A stretch of 64,000 nt of DNA from Xenorhabdus kozodoii (GTDB lineage Bacteria; Pseudomonadota; Gammaproteobacteria; Enterobacterales; Enterobacteriaceae). The notes under the pieces were generated by a model. That model was not told where the DNA came from and searched no databases. It worked only from the letters and a program-made list of their open reading frames with translations. Positions 43,409-52,642 of this stretch are shown in pieces (the first letter of the stretch is position 1; every line of letters starts with the position of its first letter). Position numbers and translations under genes: made by a program. Where the stretch lies: positions 1 through 64,000 of the forward strand of contig NZ_NJCX01000009.1 in NCBI RefSeq assembly GCF_002632875.1, read 5' to 3'.

Positions 43409-43797
43409 GCTGGAAATGGGGATCATTCAGTGCAATGGCCGGCATTCTGTTGATAGTGTCAGCCATCTATGCCGTTTGGTCAGTCTATGCGGAAAATGGG
43501 CGGCTCGCTGATGAAAATGCGTTACTGACACAGCAGAATCAGCGCCAGCAACTCATCACCAACAACGCCTATCACGCCATCAGGTTATTCAATGACATCT
43601 CACGAATTAATAGCGAAAACCGGAACCGGTCAGCCGTGGATTCTGAGCAAACGCAGGCCGCCATCAAAACGGTTGTGGTCAGTCATGAGTGCGCCCATCG
43701 CACTGTGCCTGATGGGGCTGTTATCCGGTTGCAGCAGCACGCGAACCGAATACGTTCCGGTGCCACCGATATCGATCCCGGCGCATCTGCTCGCTGA
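43405..43797 (+). CDS. lysB: Inner-membrane spanin (LysB, Rz-like)
   Basis: 130 residues. One N-terminal membrane span (SAMAGILLIVSAIYAVWSVY) followed by a periplasmic coiled coil (ENGRLADENALLTQQNQRQQ). It pairs with the embedded lipoprotein LysC to fuse inner and outer membrane at lysis. Confidence 0.88.
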   Translation: MSWKWGSFSAMAGILLIVSAIYAVWSVYAENGRLADENALLTQQNQRQQLITNNAYHAIRLFNDISRINSENRNRSAVDSEQTQAAIKTVVVSHECAHRTVPDGAVIRLQQHANRIRSGATDIDPGASAR

Positions 43798-43945
43798 CTG
43801 TTTACCTCCAGCCATTCCGAACCCAATGACATGGAGTGACAGCCTCATTCTGAATGAGCAACTATTGACCGTGATTGAACAGTGCAATCTGGATAAACAG
43901 GCCATTCGCCAAATCGAACAAACCCGACAGGTAACCCATGAATAA
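43685..43945 (+). CDS. lysC: Outer-membrane spanin lipoprotein (LysC, Rz1-like)
   Basis: 86 residues in the +1 frame relative to lysB, starting inside it. I chose ATG 43685 (MSAPIALCLMGLLSGC) because it begins the lipoprotein signal. The lipobox is LLSGC, followed by a Pro-rich stretch (EYVPVPPISIPAHLL). Overlapping spanin pairs of this kind are normal for P2. Its 3' end overlaps R. Confidence 0.85.
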   Translation: MSAPIALCLMGLLSGCSSTRTEYVPVPPISIPAHLLADCLPPAIPNPMTWSDSLILNEQLLTVIEQCNLDKQAIRQIEQTRQVTHE

Positions 43946-44354
43946 ACCACGCTTATTGCGGGAACGGCTCACCGCCAAAATTCCCTACCTGCGCGACAAC
44001 CCCGAATACCTGCACCTGTTCGTGGAAGATGGCGCGGTGCTGGCAACACTGGCCCCGTCGTTGTCTTACGAGTATGAATACACGCTGAACCTGATTGTCG
44101 AAAGTTTCCCCGGCGACCAGAATGTGTTAATGGTCGTCGTCGTACACTGGTTACGCGAACACCAGCCGGATATTTTCGCCAACCCCGACAACCGCCGCAG
44201 CGGCTTTACCTTTGACGTCAATATCCTCAATGACACCACGGCGGATATCAGTCTTGATCTCAAACTGACAGAACGGGTACAGGTCACCACACAGGACGGT
44301 GCCAGTACCGTGACCGCTATCCCGGAACCGACTAACCCGTTTGACCGGTGGTGA
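43938..44354 (+). CDS. R: Tail completion protein R
   Basis: 138 residues; LRERLTAKIPYLRDNPEYLH and LVEDGAVLAT-like FVEDGAVLATLAPS with QPDIFANPDNRRSGFTFDVN match P2 gpR. Overlaps lysC by 8 nt. Confidence 0.92.
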   Translation: MNKPRLLRERLTAKIPYLRDNPEYLHLFVEDGAVLATLAPSLSYEYEYTLNLIVESFPGDQNVLMVVVVHWLREHQPDIFANPDNRRSGFTFDVNILNDTTADISLDLKLTERVQVTTQDGASTVTAIPEPTNPFDRW

Positions 44355-44355
44355 C

Positions 44356-44991
44356 ATGGACGATAACGCATTACAACCCCTAGAAACCGCACTGACGGCC
44401 CTGTTAACCACACTGTCCCCGGCCAGTCGTAAACAACTGGCGCGGGATATCGCACGGGATTTGCGCCAAAGCCAAATGCAACGCATCCGCGCCCAGCGTA
44501 ACCCGGACGGTAGCCGCTATACCCAACGCCAGGCGCAGGTATTGACGGTACAGCGCAGCATGCAGTTCGTCTGGCGCGGCGAAACCCGAAAATTAAAAAG
44601 CTGGCAGTTCCGTAAGGGCAAAAATGGTATGGTCATCACGGGGTATGATGCTGAACGCAAGGGGCAGCGTACCTTCTATAAAAACGATATCCAACGCGTA
44701 CTGGAAGTCAAAAGCGATCGCATCAATACCCGTAAAAACAGCAAGAAAACCCGCATGTTTAAAAAACTGGCGACTGCCCGTTACCTGCGCCTGTCAGCCA
44801 CGGATAAAGAGGCGGTGATTTTTTTCGCGCCGAAAGCGGCCACTGTCGGCCGTGTGCACCAGTTTGGCTTGAAAGAGCGGATGCGCGGCAAAAATATCGA
44901 CGTCAAATACCCGGCACGCCGCCTGTTGGGACTGACCCCACAAGATATTGCACATATCGAAGCGCAGATCCTGGCTCATCTCACCCGCTAA
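44356..44991 (+). CDS. S: Tail completion protein S
   Basis: 211 residues from ATG 44356 (MDDNALQPLETALTALLTTL), the usual P2 gpS start; an upstream in-frame ATG at 44341 lies inside R. RQLARDIARDLR-type helix and RIRAQRNPDGSRYTQR identify the phage virion morphogenesis family. Confidence 0.92.
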   Translation: MDDNALQPLETALTALLTTLSPASRKQLARDIARDLRQSQMQRIRAQRNPDGSRYTQRQAQVLTVQRSMQFVWRGETRKLKSWQFRKGKNGMVITGYDAERKGQRTFYKNDIQRVLEVKSDRINTRKNSKKTRMFKKLATARYLRLSATDKEAVIFFAPKAATVGRVHQFGLKERMRGKNIDVKYPARRLLGLTPQDIAHIEAQILAHLTR

Positions 44992-45011
44992 TGTGTGCCA
45001 GCCCTGACACA
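44992..45011. promoter_or_regulatory. Ogr box upstream of V
   Basis: TGTGTGCCAGCCCTGACACA holds TGT-N12-ACA in two overlapping registers (44992-45009 and 44994-45011). This is the expected late promoter of the V operon. With a -55 centre the start would fall very close to the V ATG. Confidence 0.7.
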
Positions 45012-45057
45012 ACCCCGGCAACGTGCAGACCTGTACGCGTAGTGACATGTTGTACGC

Positions 45058-45696
45058 ATGAACACACAATTAACCGAGCTGTTGCGCCGGCTGCGCAACC
45101 TGATCCGCATTGGCGTCGTTACCCAGGTAGACACGACCCGTGGCCGCTGTCGCGTGGAAACCGGCCATCTTGAAACCGACTGGCTGAACTGGCTGACGGC
45201 CAGGGCGGGGAACTCGCGCACCTGGTGGGCGCCCAGTGTCGGTGAACAGGTGTTAATCCTGTCCATTGGTGGCGAACTGACTACCGCCTTTGTCTTGCCG
45301 GCCATTTTTTCCGATACATTTCCGGCGCCATCAACGTCCCCCGAAGCGACACATATTCAGTTTCCCGATGGTGCCGTGATGGAGTATGAACCGCAATCGG
45401 GTGCCTTGACCGTGACAGGTATTCAAACCGCGACCGTGACCGCGTCAGTCTCGGTGCAGGTCACCGCGCCGGAAATCACCTGTACAGCCAGCAACCAAAT
45501 TACCCTGGATACCCCGACCGTGATGTGCACAAACCATTTGACCACGGGCAGTCTGGCGATCCGGCAGGGCGGAACGATGCGCGGCAATATTACCCACACA
45601 GACGGCCAATTCAGCTCTAACGGCGTTGTGGTCGATTCACACCGGCATAATGGTGTGCGCAGTGGTGACGGTACGTCAGGAGGTCCCACCTCATGA
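45058..45696 (+). CDS. V: Baseplate spike protein V
   Basis: 212 residues. An OB-fold start (RIGVVTQVDTTRGRCRVETG), then NSRTWWAPSVGEQVLILSIG, then a beta-helical spike rich in short TVTA repeats ending VVVDSHRHNGVRSGDGTSGG. The HxH near the tip binds iron in P2 gpV. Overlaps W by 4 nt. Confidence 0.94.
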   Translation: MNTQLTELLRRLRNLIRIGVVTQVDTTRGRCRVETGHLETDWLNWLTARAGNSRTWWAPSVGEQVLILSIGGELTTAFVLPAIFSDTFPAPSTSPEATHIQFPDGAVMEYEPQSGALTVTGIQTATVTASVSVQVTAPEITCTASNQITLDTPTVMCTNHLTTGSLAIRQGGTMRGNITHTDGQFSSNGVVVDSHRHNGVRSGDGTSGGPTS

Positions 45697-46034
45697 TGTA
45701 TCTGGGCATGAATCGCCAAACCGGTGAGCAACTGACCGATATTGACCATATTCGCCAGTCCGTCAGCGATATTTTAATGACGCCAATAGGCAGCCGGATT
45801 GCCCGCCGTCAGTACGGCTCCCTGTTGTCGGCATTGATCGATGCGCCGCAAAACCCGGCACTGCGCCTGCAACTGATGGCGGCCTGTTATACCGCTATCC
45901 AGCAATGGGAGCCACGCATCACCTTAACGGCGATAACACTCAGCCAGACGGCGGCGGGGCAAATGACGGTCGATATCAGCGGCCATTATTCCCCCAGTCG
46001 GGATCCGATTGCATTTTCTGTGCCTGTGAGGTGA
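45693..46034 (+). CDS. W: Baseplate wedge protein W
   Basis: 113 residues, gp25/lysozyme-like baseplate family: TDIDHIRQSVSDILMTPIGS with RIARRQYGSLLSALIDAPQN. Confidence 0.94.
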   Translation: MMYLGMNRQTGEQLTDIDHIRQSVSDILMTPIGSRIARRQYGSLLSALIDAPQNPALRLQLMAACYTAIQQWEPRITLTAITLSQTAAGQMTVDISGHYSPSRDPIAFSVPVR

Positions 46035-46038
46035 AACC

Positions 46039-46947
46039 ATGCCAACCATCGATTTAAGTCAGCTCCCCCCGCCCGATGTGGTTGAACCACTGGATTTTGA
46101 AACGCTGTTTGCTGAACGCAAAGCGGCGTTGATTGCCCTGACCCCGCCGGCGCAACGCGATGCCATCACCCGCACGCTGGCGCTGGAGTCAGAACCCATC
46201 ACCAAATTGCTCCAGGAAAATGCCTACCGGGAATTGCTGTTACGCCAGCGTATCAATGAAGCGGCGCGGGCGGCGATGGTGGCCTATGCCACAGGCACCG
46301 ATTTGGATCAGTTGGGGGCAAATAATAACGTGGCCCGCATGGTGCTGCGTCCGGCGGATAATGCGACCGTTCCCCCGACGCCGGCATTGATGGAGCCGGA
46401 TAACGACTACCGTGTGCGCATTCCACAGGCATTTGAAGGCTTAAGCGTGGCTGGCCCGGTCGGTGCCTATGAATACCATGCCCGCAGTGCCGATGGCCGG
46501 GTGGCGGATGCCTCCGTGATTAGCCCTGCGCCGGCTCACGTGACCGTCAGTATTTTATCGCGTGAGGGGAACGGCACCGCCAGTGATGAACTGATCGCCC
46601 TGGTTAACCGCGCCCTGAATGATGAGGACGTGCGCCCTGTCGCCGACCGCCTGACGGTGCAGACCGCCCGGATTATTGATTATGAGATTGACGCCGTGCT
46701 GTACTGCTACCCAACACCGGAGTATGAACCGATATTGCAGGATGCACGAGCACGCCTGACGCGTTATACCGCCGAACAGCACCGGATTGGCCGCGATATT
46801 GTGCGCAGTGCCATTTTTGCCGCGCTGCATGTGCCCGGCGTTCAGCGGGTTGAGCTAAAAACCCCCGCCCGCGATATCATCCTGGATAAAACACAGGCCA
46901 GTTTCTGTACCCGTGCGCAGGTCACGATTGGGGGTTCCGATGAATAA
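46039..46947 (+). CDS. J: Baseplate wedge protein J
   Basis: 302 residues; DLSQLPPPDVVEPLDFETLF, then LLQENAYRELLLRQRINEAA and ATGTDLDQLGANNNV are P2 gpJ motifs. Overlaps I by 8 nt. Confidence 0.95.
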   Translation: MPTIDLSQLPPPDVVEPLDFETLFAERKAALIALTPPAQRDAITRTLALESEPITKLLQENAYRELLLRQRINEAARAAMVAYATGTDLDQLGANNNVARMVLRPADNATVPPTPALMEPDNDYRVRIPQAFEGLSVAGPVGAYEYHARSADGRVADASVISPAPAHVTVSILSREGNGTASDELIALVNRALNDEDVRPVADRLTVQTARIIDYEIDAVLYCYPTPEYEPILQDARARLTRYTAEQHRIGRDIVRSAIFAALHVPGVQRVELKTPARDIILDKTQASFCTRAQVTIGGSDE

Positions 46948-47548
46948 CAGACTGTTGCCGGTCGGTTCCGCCCCGCTGGAAATCGCCGCCGCTACCGCCC
47001 TGTCGAGTCTGGCCGATGCGCCCGTGCCCATTCGTGATTTGTGGCACCCGGATCGCTGCCCCGTCCGGCTGTTGCCCTATCTGGCCTGGGCGTGGTCGGT
47101 TGACCGCTGGGATATGGACTGGCCGGCGAGTGTCAAACGCGAATCCATTAAGGCGGCGATGTTTGTCCATAAACACAAGGGCACCATCGGCGCGATCCGG
47201 CGTGTCGTCGAGCCATTCGGCTACCTCATTCGGGTTATCGAATGGTGGCAAAACAACGACGCGCCCGGCACTTTCCGGCTGGATATCGGCGTCATGGACA
47301 CCGGGATCACCGCCGAAACCTATCAGGAACTGGAACGGCTGATATTTGATGCCAAACCCGCATCGCGGCACCTGGTCGGCATGTCCATCCAGTTGGAAAC
47401 CGGCGGTAAAAATTATTGTGCCGTCGCCAGTTACAGTGGCGACGTGCTCACCGTTTACCCCTACACCCCGGAACACATTACCGTCACCGGTGCCGATGTG
47501 ATGGGTGTGGGCGTGCATATTATTGATGATGTGAGGATTGGATCATGA
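46940..47548 (+). CDS. I: Tail protein I
   Basis: 202 residues from ATG 46940 (MNNRLLPVGSAPLEIAAATA). PIRDLWHPDRCPVRLLPYLA and KHKGTIGAIRRVVEPFGYLI are typical of P2 gpI, which links baseplate and fibre. Overlaps H by 4 nt. Confidence 0.94.
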   Translation: MNNRLLPVGSAPLEIAAATALSSLADAPVPIRDLWHPDRCPVRLLPYLAWAWSVDRWDMDWPASVKRESIKAAMFVHKHKGTIGAIRRVVEPFGYLIRVIEWWQNNDAPGTFRLDIGVMDTGITAETYQELERLIFDAKPASRHLVGMSIQLETGGKNYCAVASYSGDVLTVYPYTPEHITVTGADVMGVGVHIIDDVRIGS

Positions 47549-48810
47549 ATACCCGATTTTTTGCGCTGTTAACCCGTCTGGGGGCGGACAAACTGGCCAA
47601 CGCCGCCGCACTGGGCACCCGGATTGAAATTACCCATATGGCCGTAGGCGATGGGGGCGGGAAGCTACCCACGCCGGACACGGCACAAACTAAACTGGTC
47701 AACGAACGCCGCCGTGCTGCGATTAATGTCCTGAGCATTGACCCCAAAAATACCAACCAGATCATTGCGGAACAGGTGATACCGGAAAGCGCGGGCGGTT
47801 GGTGGATACGGGAAATCGGCTTGTTTGATAAAGACGGCATCCTGATTGCCGTGGGTAACTGCGCGGAAACCTACAAACCCCAATTGCAGGAAGGCTCTGG
47901 TCGTACCCAGACCATTCGCATGGTGCTGATTGTCAGTAGCACTGACGCCGTGACATTGCGGGTTGATCCCGCTGTCGTGCTGGCAACGCGAGAATATGCG
48001 GATTCCGTGGTTGCAACCGCCCTCCGTGAACATGAAAACAGCCGCCGCCACCCTGACGCGACACTGAAAGAAAAAGGGTTTGTGATCCTGAGTAACGCAG
48101 TGGACAGCCACAGCGAAACGCAGGCGGCAACCCCGAAAGCGGTGAAAGCGGCCTATGATTTGGCGAAGGCGGCGGATAATAATGCCAATGGCCGTGTACC
48201 GGCAGGGCGCAAGGTAAATGGCAAGGCGCTGTCGGCGGATATTTCACTGAGTGCGGGTGATGTCGGGGCGTACGCTAAGGGTGAGACAGATGCCAGGGTG
48301 AATGCCGCTACGGCGCTGGCGAATACCGCAAACCAGAATGCGGCCAATGCCAATAACAACGCCAATACCCGGCTGGAAAAATCCAAGAACGGCGCTGACA
48401 TTCCAAACAAAAACGAGTTTGTGAAAAACCTCGGTTTGGCGGATTCCGTTTACAGGACTATCGGGAACGGTCGCAACCAAATCCCAGATATGTCGTTTTT
48501 TGGTAGCTCGTCGAATTCATTCAGGCTACCAACTGGGCACATGATGGTATTTGGTAAATTTTCAGCATCCGTTCCGATGTCCGCTAATGGAGGGGTTGCC
48601 TCCTCGGAGTGGGTAGAATTTCCCGTGCCATTTTCACGTTCGTGCGATTGTGTGACGGGGGTATTTGCATTCGGTGTCGGTAATGGCCCCATTTTTTACA
48701 CCTGCGAAATGGCGGGTTCACGTGGGTTCACGTTGCGGGCGGGCACTATGTCCAATTCCACTGGCGTCGTTAAATTGGTGTTTATGTATCTAGCTGTGGG
48801 GAAATACTAA
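47545..48810 (+). CDS. H: Tail fibre H (currently expressed phase)
   Basis: 421 residues. The P2-H N-terminal domain lies at about 1-160 (FALLTRLGADKLANAAALGT, then SAGGWWIREIGLFDKDG), followed by an Ala/Asn-rich shaft with VKAAYDLAKAADNNANGR. The gix-like site falls at residue about 296 in the codons for NLGLA. The tip after it (SVYRTIGNGRNQIPDMSFFG) is a non-collar type. The whole tip plus gene G lies in an invertible segment. Confidence 0.93.
   Translation: MNTRFFALLTRLGADKLANAAALGTRIEITHMAVGDGGGKLPTPDTAQTKLVNERRRAAINVLSIDPKNTNQIIAEQVIPESAGGWWIREIGLFDKDGILIAVGNCAETYKPQLQEGSGRTQTIRMVLIVSSTDAVTLRVDPAVVLATREYADSVVATALREHENSRRHPDATLKEKGFVILSNAVDSHSETQAATPKAVKAAYDLAKAADNNANGRVPAGRKVNGKALSADISLSAGDVGAYAKGETDARVNAATALANTANQNAANANNNANTRLEKSKNGADIPNKNEFVKNLGLADSVYRTIGNGRNQIPDMSFFGSSSNSFRLPTGHMMVFGKFSASVPMSANGGVASSEWVEFPVPFSRSCDCVTGVFAFGVGNGPIFYTCEMAGSRGFTLRAGTMSNSTGVVKLVFMYLAVGKY
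48419..48444 (-). repeat. gix-like invertase crossover site C (inside H)
   Basis: On the minus strand ATCCGCCAAACC-GA-GGTTTTTCACAA; centre at 48431-48432. Inverted relative to site B at 50637-50662, so recombination inverts the 2.2 kb in between. Confidence 0.8.
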
Positions 48811-49235
48811 TGAGCATCGTGTGGAGTGCGAAAAACAACGCATTTTTTTACGAATTAGATTTAGGACACTACGAACGGGCTGGTTGGGATATATCAGATG
48901 TTATCCCGATATCTGAACAGGTTTTTCAAACGTTTACTAATCCACCGGCGCGAAAAAAACGTGTAGTCGGCGTGGATGGTTTACCTGAATGGGCTGATAT
49001 ACCGCCGCCGACACCAACCCCAGAACAGCTACAGCAACAGGCTGAGTCTCAGAAACAATCACGCATGTCGCAGGCCGCAAACTCCATAGCGCCACTACAG
49101 TATGCCGTCGATTTGAAAATGGCGACGAACGCAGAGCTGGCATTGCTGACAGCATGGAAAAAATACTGTGTGCTACTGAACCGCATAGACTGTTCGGCAG
49201 CACCAGAAATTGACTGGCCGAAAGCGCCAGAGTAA
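48810..49235 (+). CDS. G: Tail-fibre assembly chaperone G (Tfa), expressed phase
   Basis: 141 residues. Short Tfa with N-terminal WSAKNNAFFYELDLGHYERA and the C-terminal caudo/TAP domain MSQAANSIAPLQYAVDLKMA to LLTAWKKYCVLLNRID. Its start overlaps the H stop by 1 nt. It needs to match the tip next to it, and inverts with it. Confidence 0.9.
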   Translation: MSIVWSAKNNAFFYELDLGHYERAGWDISDVIPISEQVFQTFTNPPARKKRVVGVDGLPEWADIPPPTPTPEQLQQQAESQKQSRMSQAANSIAPLQYAVDLKMATNAELALLTAWKKYCVLLNRIDCSAAPEIDWPKAPE

Positions 49236-49260
49236 CAATCAGGGGCGCGCGCCCCTTTTA

Positions 49261-49881
49261 TCACTCCGGTTGTTCCGGCCATTGGATATCGGGCGCGGTC
49301 GCGCAATCCACCCGATTGAGCAGCACCCGGTATTTACGCCATTCGGTTAATGCGGATTTCTCGGCATCGGTGGCGATATTGAGGTCAACGGCGTCCTGTA
49401 ATGGGGCGATAGCAATATCCGCCTGCTGCTGCAATGATAATTTTTGCTGTTCTGCCTGCTGGATATGGTGAGATTTCAGCGCCGCGTTATCCGTGACCCA
49501 CCGTGTTTCATCCCAGTTATCGAATGGCGTTTGCGGTGCCAATAATGTGTGTACAGGTTTGAGTTCGCCGATATAATCAACCACTATTTTCTCACGGGTT
49601 TCCGTGTGATACACCGTTTTTCCACGGTAATCAGGGACATGCATCCATGATTTCCCATCAGGTGCACGACATATCGCAACATCATCAGATTTTGGTAACT
49701 CAGGTGCGTCCAAATACGCATCGGCCACAACAGAAAATCCGCGCGGAACACGGTCATATGATTTACCCAAAAACTCCTGAGATTGCGCATGACAGAGGTA
49801 AACCTCAGCCCAACCAGCCTCGATAGCCAGTCCATTTTCATCAAATTCAGCCAGTTGAATGTGGGTTGTATATTTAGCCAT
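49261..49881 (-). CDS. Tail-fibre assembly chaperone G' (Tfa), silent phase
   Basis: 206 residues, minus strand. Full-length Tfa: LAEFDENGLAIEAGWAEVYL, WDETRWVTDNAALK and the shared C-terminal domain IAIAPLQDAVDLNIATDAEK to LTEWRKYRVLLNRVDC. The C-terminal 60 residues are closely related to G, whereas the N-terminal part differs, as expected for chaperones matched to different tips. Confidence 0.9.
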   Translation of the reverse strand: MAKYTTHIQLAEFDENGLAIEAGWAEVYLCHAQSQEFLGKSYDRVPRGFSVVADAYLDAPELPKSDDVAICRAPDGKSWMHVPDYRGKTVYHTETREKIVVDYIGELKPVHTLLAPQTPFDNWDETRWVTDNAALKSHHIQQAEQQKLSLQQQADIAIAPLQDAVDLNIATDAEKSALTEWRKYRVLLNRVDCATAPDIQWPEQPE

Positions 49882-50656
49882 TAGAATACCCTCGTAATAT
49901 AAATAACGGATTTGTTAACCGGTCTGTTTTCGTTAGCAGTAGGGACAACGCGCGAGGCATCAAATTTGAATGCGATTGAACCACCGCCCGTACCCGCAGA
50001 ACGGCCGCCGTCGCTAAATGTAGAGGTAAATGCACCGCTACCATAGCCACCCCGTTCTATTGTGGGTGAACCAAAATTGCCCGTAATATTTCGGATAGCA
50101 TCGCTCTGAATTGTGCCCAATTGACGTCCCGGATCATAATTGCGACTACCCCTGTCACTCGAATCCAATGCCCGTTTAAATAATCCCCTGTCGTCGGGCA
50201 ATTGCCCGCTGGGGAAAATTTTCAATAATTCCTGATATTGGTATCTATCAAACGCGCGACCATCATTTAGCATAAATCCGTCTGGAATCCGCGCGTTGGA
50301 TTGCCACTCAATCGTGGCACCAATAGGTACCCCCACTATTCGTTGTTGTTCAACGACACCATTGGAGTTAAAAAAACGGGTGTGTAAAACCGCCCGTTCA
50401 TCTACCCAGATTTGCCCGGTATCTCCACCTCCGACATAAACGCTAATCCCTTTTGCCCAACCTACGTCCTGTCCACATGAGAACGGGCCATGGTATTTCT
50501 CGCGGGGGATTTTATCTTGATAAGCCCCCCGCGAGTAGGCTCCCACATCCCCTGCATTCAGGGTAATATCCCCTGTCAGGGGTTTATTGTTAATTCTCCG
50601 GCTATTGGGTACCGCATTATTCGCCCTATCCGCGGTTCCCGCTAAACCGAGGTTTA
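49881..50656 (-). CDS. Silent tail-fibre C-terminal half H'
   Basis: 257 codons without a native start, reading from the crossover site (NLGLAGTADRANNAV) to ITRVF. It contains a collar domain (IVGVPIGATIEWQSNARIPD and RYQYQELLKIFPSGQLPDDR) and a Gly/Ser-rich tip. After inversion it would fuse in frame to the first 295 codons of H, giving a 551-residue fibre. In the present orientation it could only be translated from the internal ATG at 50546. Confidence 0.88.
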
Positions 50657-50662
50657 ATACAA
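50637..50662 (+). repeat. gix-like invertase crossover site B
   Basis: TCCCGCTAAACC-GA-GGTTTAATACAA, centre at 50649-50650. Partner of site C; lies 61 bp upstream of the invertase start, the usual place. Confidence 0.8.
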
Positions 50663-50723
50663 ATCAATATATTGACCTATCCATCTGATATAATTGCCAA
50701 TTATGGAATAAATGGAGTTTAAC

Positions 50724-51302
50724 ATGGCAAAAATCGGCTATATCCGCGTGTCAACAAATGACCAAAACAGTGATTTACAGAGAAATGCATTGATTGGGGT
50801 GAATTGTGAACAGATTTTTGAGGATAAAATCAGCGGGAAAACAGCCAATCGACCGGGATTAACACAGGCGTTGGCGCACCTGAAATCAGGCGACACACTG
50901 GTAGTCTGGAAATTAGACCGATTGGGGCGCAGTGTGAAAAATTTAATCGCATTAAACGAGCGGCTTAACAATGATGGGGTTCATTTCCAGAGCCTGACCG
51001 ACAGCATTGATACCAGTACCCCGATGGGACGGTTTTTCTTCTATGTCATGAGTGCGCTGGCCGAAATGGAACGCGAGCTGATTATTGAACGCACCAATGC
51101 GGGGCTGGCAGCGGCGCGTGCGCAGGGGCGCATTGGTGGCCGTCCGGTCTCGCTGCCCGCGGATAAATACCCACTGGCCTGCCAATTGCTCTCAGAGGGC
51201 AGAACGCGCCGCGATATCGCTGACATTTTTAATGTCTCACTTTCAACGATTTATAAATACCTGCCTGTAGGGCAACGTGCGGCTAATGATGACCTATTTT
51301 AA
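50724..51302 (+). CDS. DNA invertase (Gin/Hin-type serine recombinase)
   Basis: 192 residues from ATG 50724 (AATGGAG ribosome site). The catalytic Ser10 is in IGYIRVSTNDQNSDLQRNAL. DTLVVWKLDRLGRSVKNLIA and TPMGRFFFYVMSALAEMERE are the family core. The C-terminal HTH is GRTRRDIADIFNVSLSTIYK. It inverts the fibre segment with host Fis. The Fis-binding enhancer usually lies inside this gene but cannot be assigned by eye. Confidence 0.93.
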   Translation: MAKIGYIRVSTNDQNSDLQRNALIGVNCEQIFEDKISGKTANRPGLTQALAHLKSGDTLVVWKLDRLGRSVKNLIALNERLNNDGVHFQSLTDSIDTSTPMGRFFFYVMSALAEMERELIIERTNAGLAAARAQGRIGGRPVSLPADKYPLACQLLSEGRTRRDIADIFNVSLSTIYKYLPVGQRAANDDLF

Positions 51303-51370
51303 AATTAGGTGTTTTATCCGTCACTGTGCATGATAGAGGGGGTGATCCCCTCACCATGATTCATCTGATT

Positions 51371-51388
51371 TGTACCAGCCCCCACACA
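51371..51388. promoter_or_regulatory. Ogr box upstream of FI
   Basis: TGT-ACCAGCCCCCAC-ACA, 72 bp upstream of FI. Late promoter for the FI-FII-E-T-U-D operon. Confidence 0.75.
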
Positions 51389-51459
51389 ATCCCAACCACC
51401 TGCATTTTATTGTGACGTCGACCACCATAACGAAATCACCATCACTGGAGCTTTTTGCT

Positions 51460-52632
51460 ATGGCACAAGACTACCATCACGGCGTGCGTGTGCAGGAAAT
51501 TAACGCGGGTACACGTACCATTACCACCGTCAGTACCGCCATTGTGGGCGTGGTCTGTACGGCGGATGATGCCGATCCCAACACCTTTCCCCTCAATACC
51601 CCGGTATTGTTAACCGATGTCCTCACGGCCAGTGGCCAGGCCGGGGAAACCGGCACCCTGTCCCATACCCTGCGGGCGATTGCCGATCAGGCCAAACCCG
51701 TTACTGTCGTGGTGCGTGTCGCGCAGGGAAAATCGGAGGCAGAGACGACCACCAATATCATCGGCGGCGTCACCGACGAGGGCAAAAAAAACGGCATGCT
51801 GGCGTTACTGGCGGCACCCAGCCAGCTCGGTGTTAAGCCGCGTATTCTGGCCGTCCCCGGTCATGATACGCTGCCCGTTGCCACGAAACTGGCCGGCATT
51901 GCCCAGCAGCTGAGGGCGATGGCGTATATCAATGCCTATGATTGCAAAACGATTTCGCAGGCGATTGACTACCGTAAAAATTTTGACCAGCGCGAAGTGA
52001 TGCTGATATGGCCGGATTTCTTAAGTTGGGACAGTGACACCAGCCGCTCCGCCACGGCTTACGCCACCGCCCGTGCCGTCGGCTTGCGCGCCAAAATCGA
52101 CGAACAGACCGGCTGGCACAAAACCCTGTCCAATGTCGGGGTCAATGGCGTCACCGGCATTTCGGCGGATGTCTTCTGGGATTTGCAGGATGTTGCCACC
52201 GATGCCAACCTGCTCAACCAGAATGATGTCACCACCCTCATTCGCAAAGACGGTTTTCGTTTCTGGGGTTCCCGCACCTGCTCGGATGATCCGTTATTCC
52301 AGTTCGAAAGCTACACCCGTACCGCCCAGGTGCTGGCTGACACCATGGCAGAAGCCCATATGTGGGCCATCGACAAGCCACTGACCCCGTCACTGGTGCG
52401 TGACATTATCGAAGGCATCAACGCCAAGCTGCGTGAAATGAAATCAAACGGTTACTTGATTGACGGGCAGTGCTGGTATGACGCCACCGTCAACGACAAA
52501 GACACCCTGAAAGCCGGCAAGCTCTATATCGATTATGACTACACGCCGGTGCCGCCACTGGAAAATCTGTTACTGCGCCAGCGCATTGCCGACCAGTACC
52601 TGATGGACTTCGCCAGCCGCATTAACAGCTAA
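51460..52632 (+). CDS. FI: Tail sheath protein FI
   Basis: 390 residues from ATG 51460 (CTGGAG upstream), where homology to the P2 sheath begins: [20 protein letters not shown], then [20 protein letters not shown] and [20 protein letters not shown]. An upstream in-frame start at 51370 would include the late promoter and is rejected. Confidence 0.95.
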   Translation: MAQDYHHGVRVQEINAGTRTITTVSTAIVGVVCTADDADPNTFPLNTPVLLTDVLTASGQAGETGTLSHTLRAIADQAKPVTVVVRVAQGKSEAETTTNIIGGVTDEGKKNGMLALLAAPSQLGVKPRILAVPGHDTLPVATKLAGIAQQLRAMAYINAYDCKTISQAIDYRKNFDQREVMLIWPDFLSWDSDTSRSATAYATARAVGLRAKIDEQTGWHKTLSNVGVNGVTGISADVFWDLQDVATDANLLNQNDVTTLIRKDGFRFWGSRTCSDDPLFQFESYTRTAQVLADTMAEAHMWAIDKPLTPSLVRDIIEGINAKLREMKSNGYLIDGQCWYDATVNDKDTLKAGKLYIDYDYTPVPPLENLLLRQRIADQYLMDFASRINS

Positions 52633-52642
52633 GGGGCACAAC

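Noticed and set aside
43592..43684. Upstream start for LysC
   Set aside because: It would put 31 polar residues before the lipoprotein signal; the ATG at 43685 starts the signal directly.
51370..51459. Upstream start for tail sheath FI
   Set aside because: The extension would translate through the Ogr box and promoter; sheath homology begins at ATG 51460 with a ribosome site.
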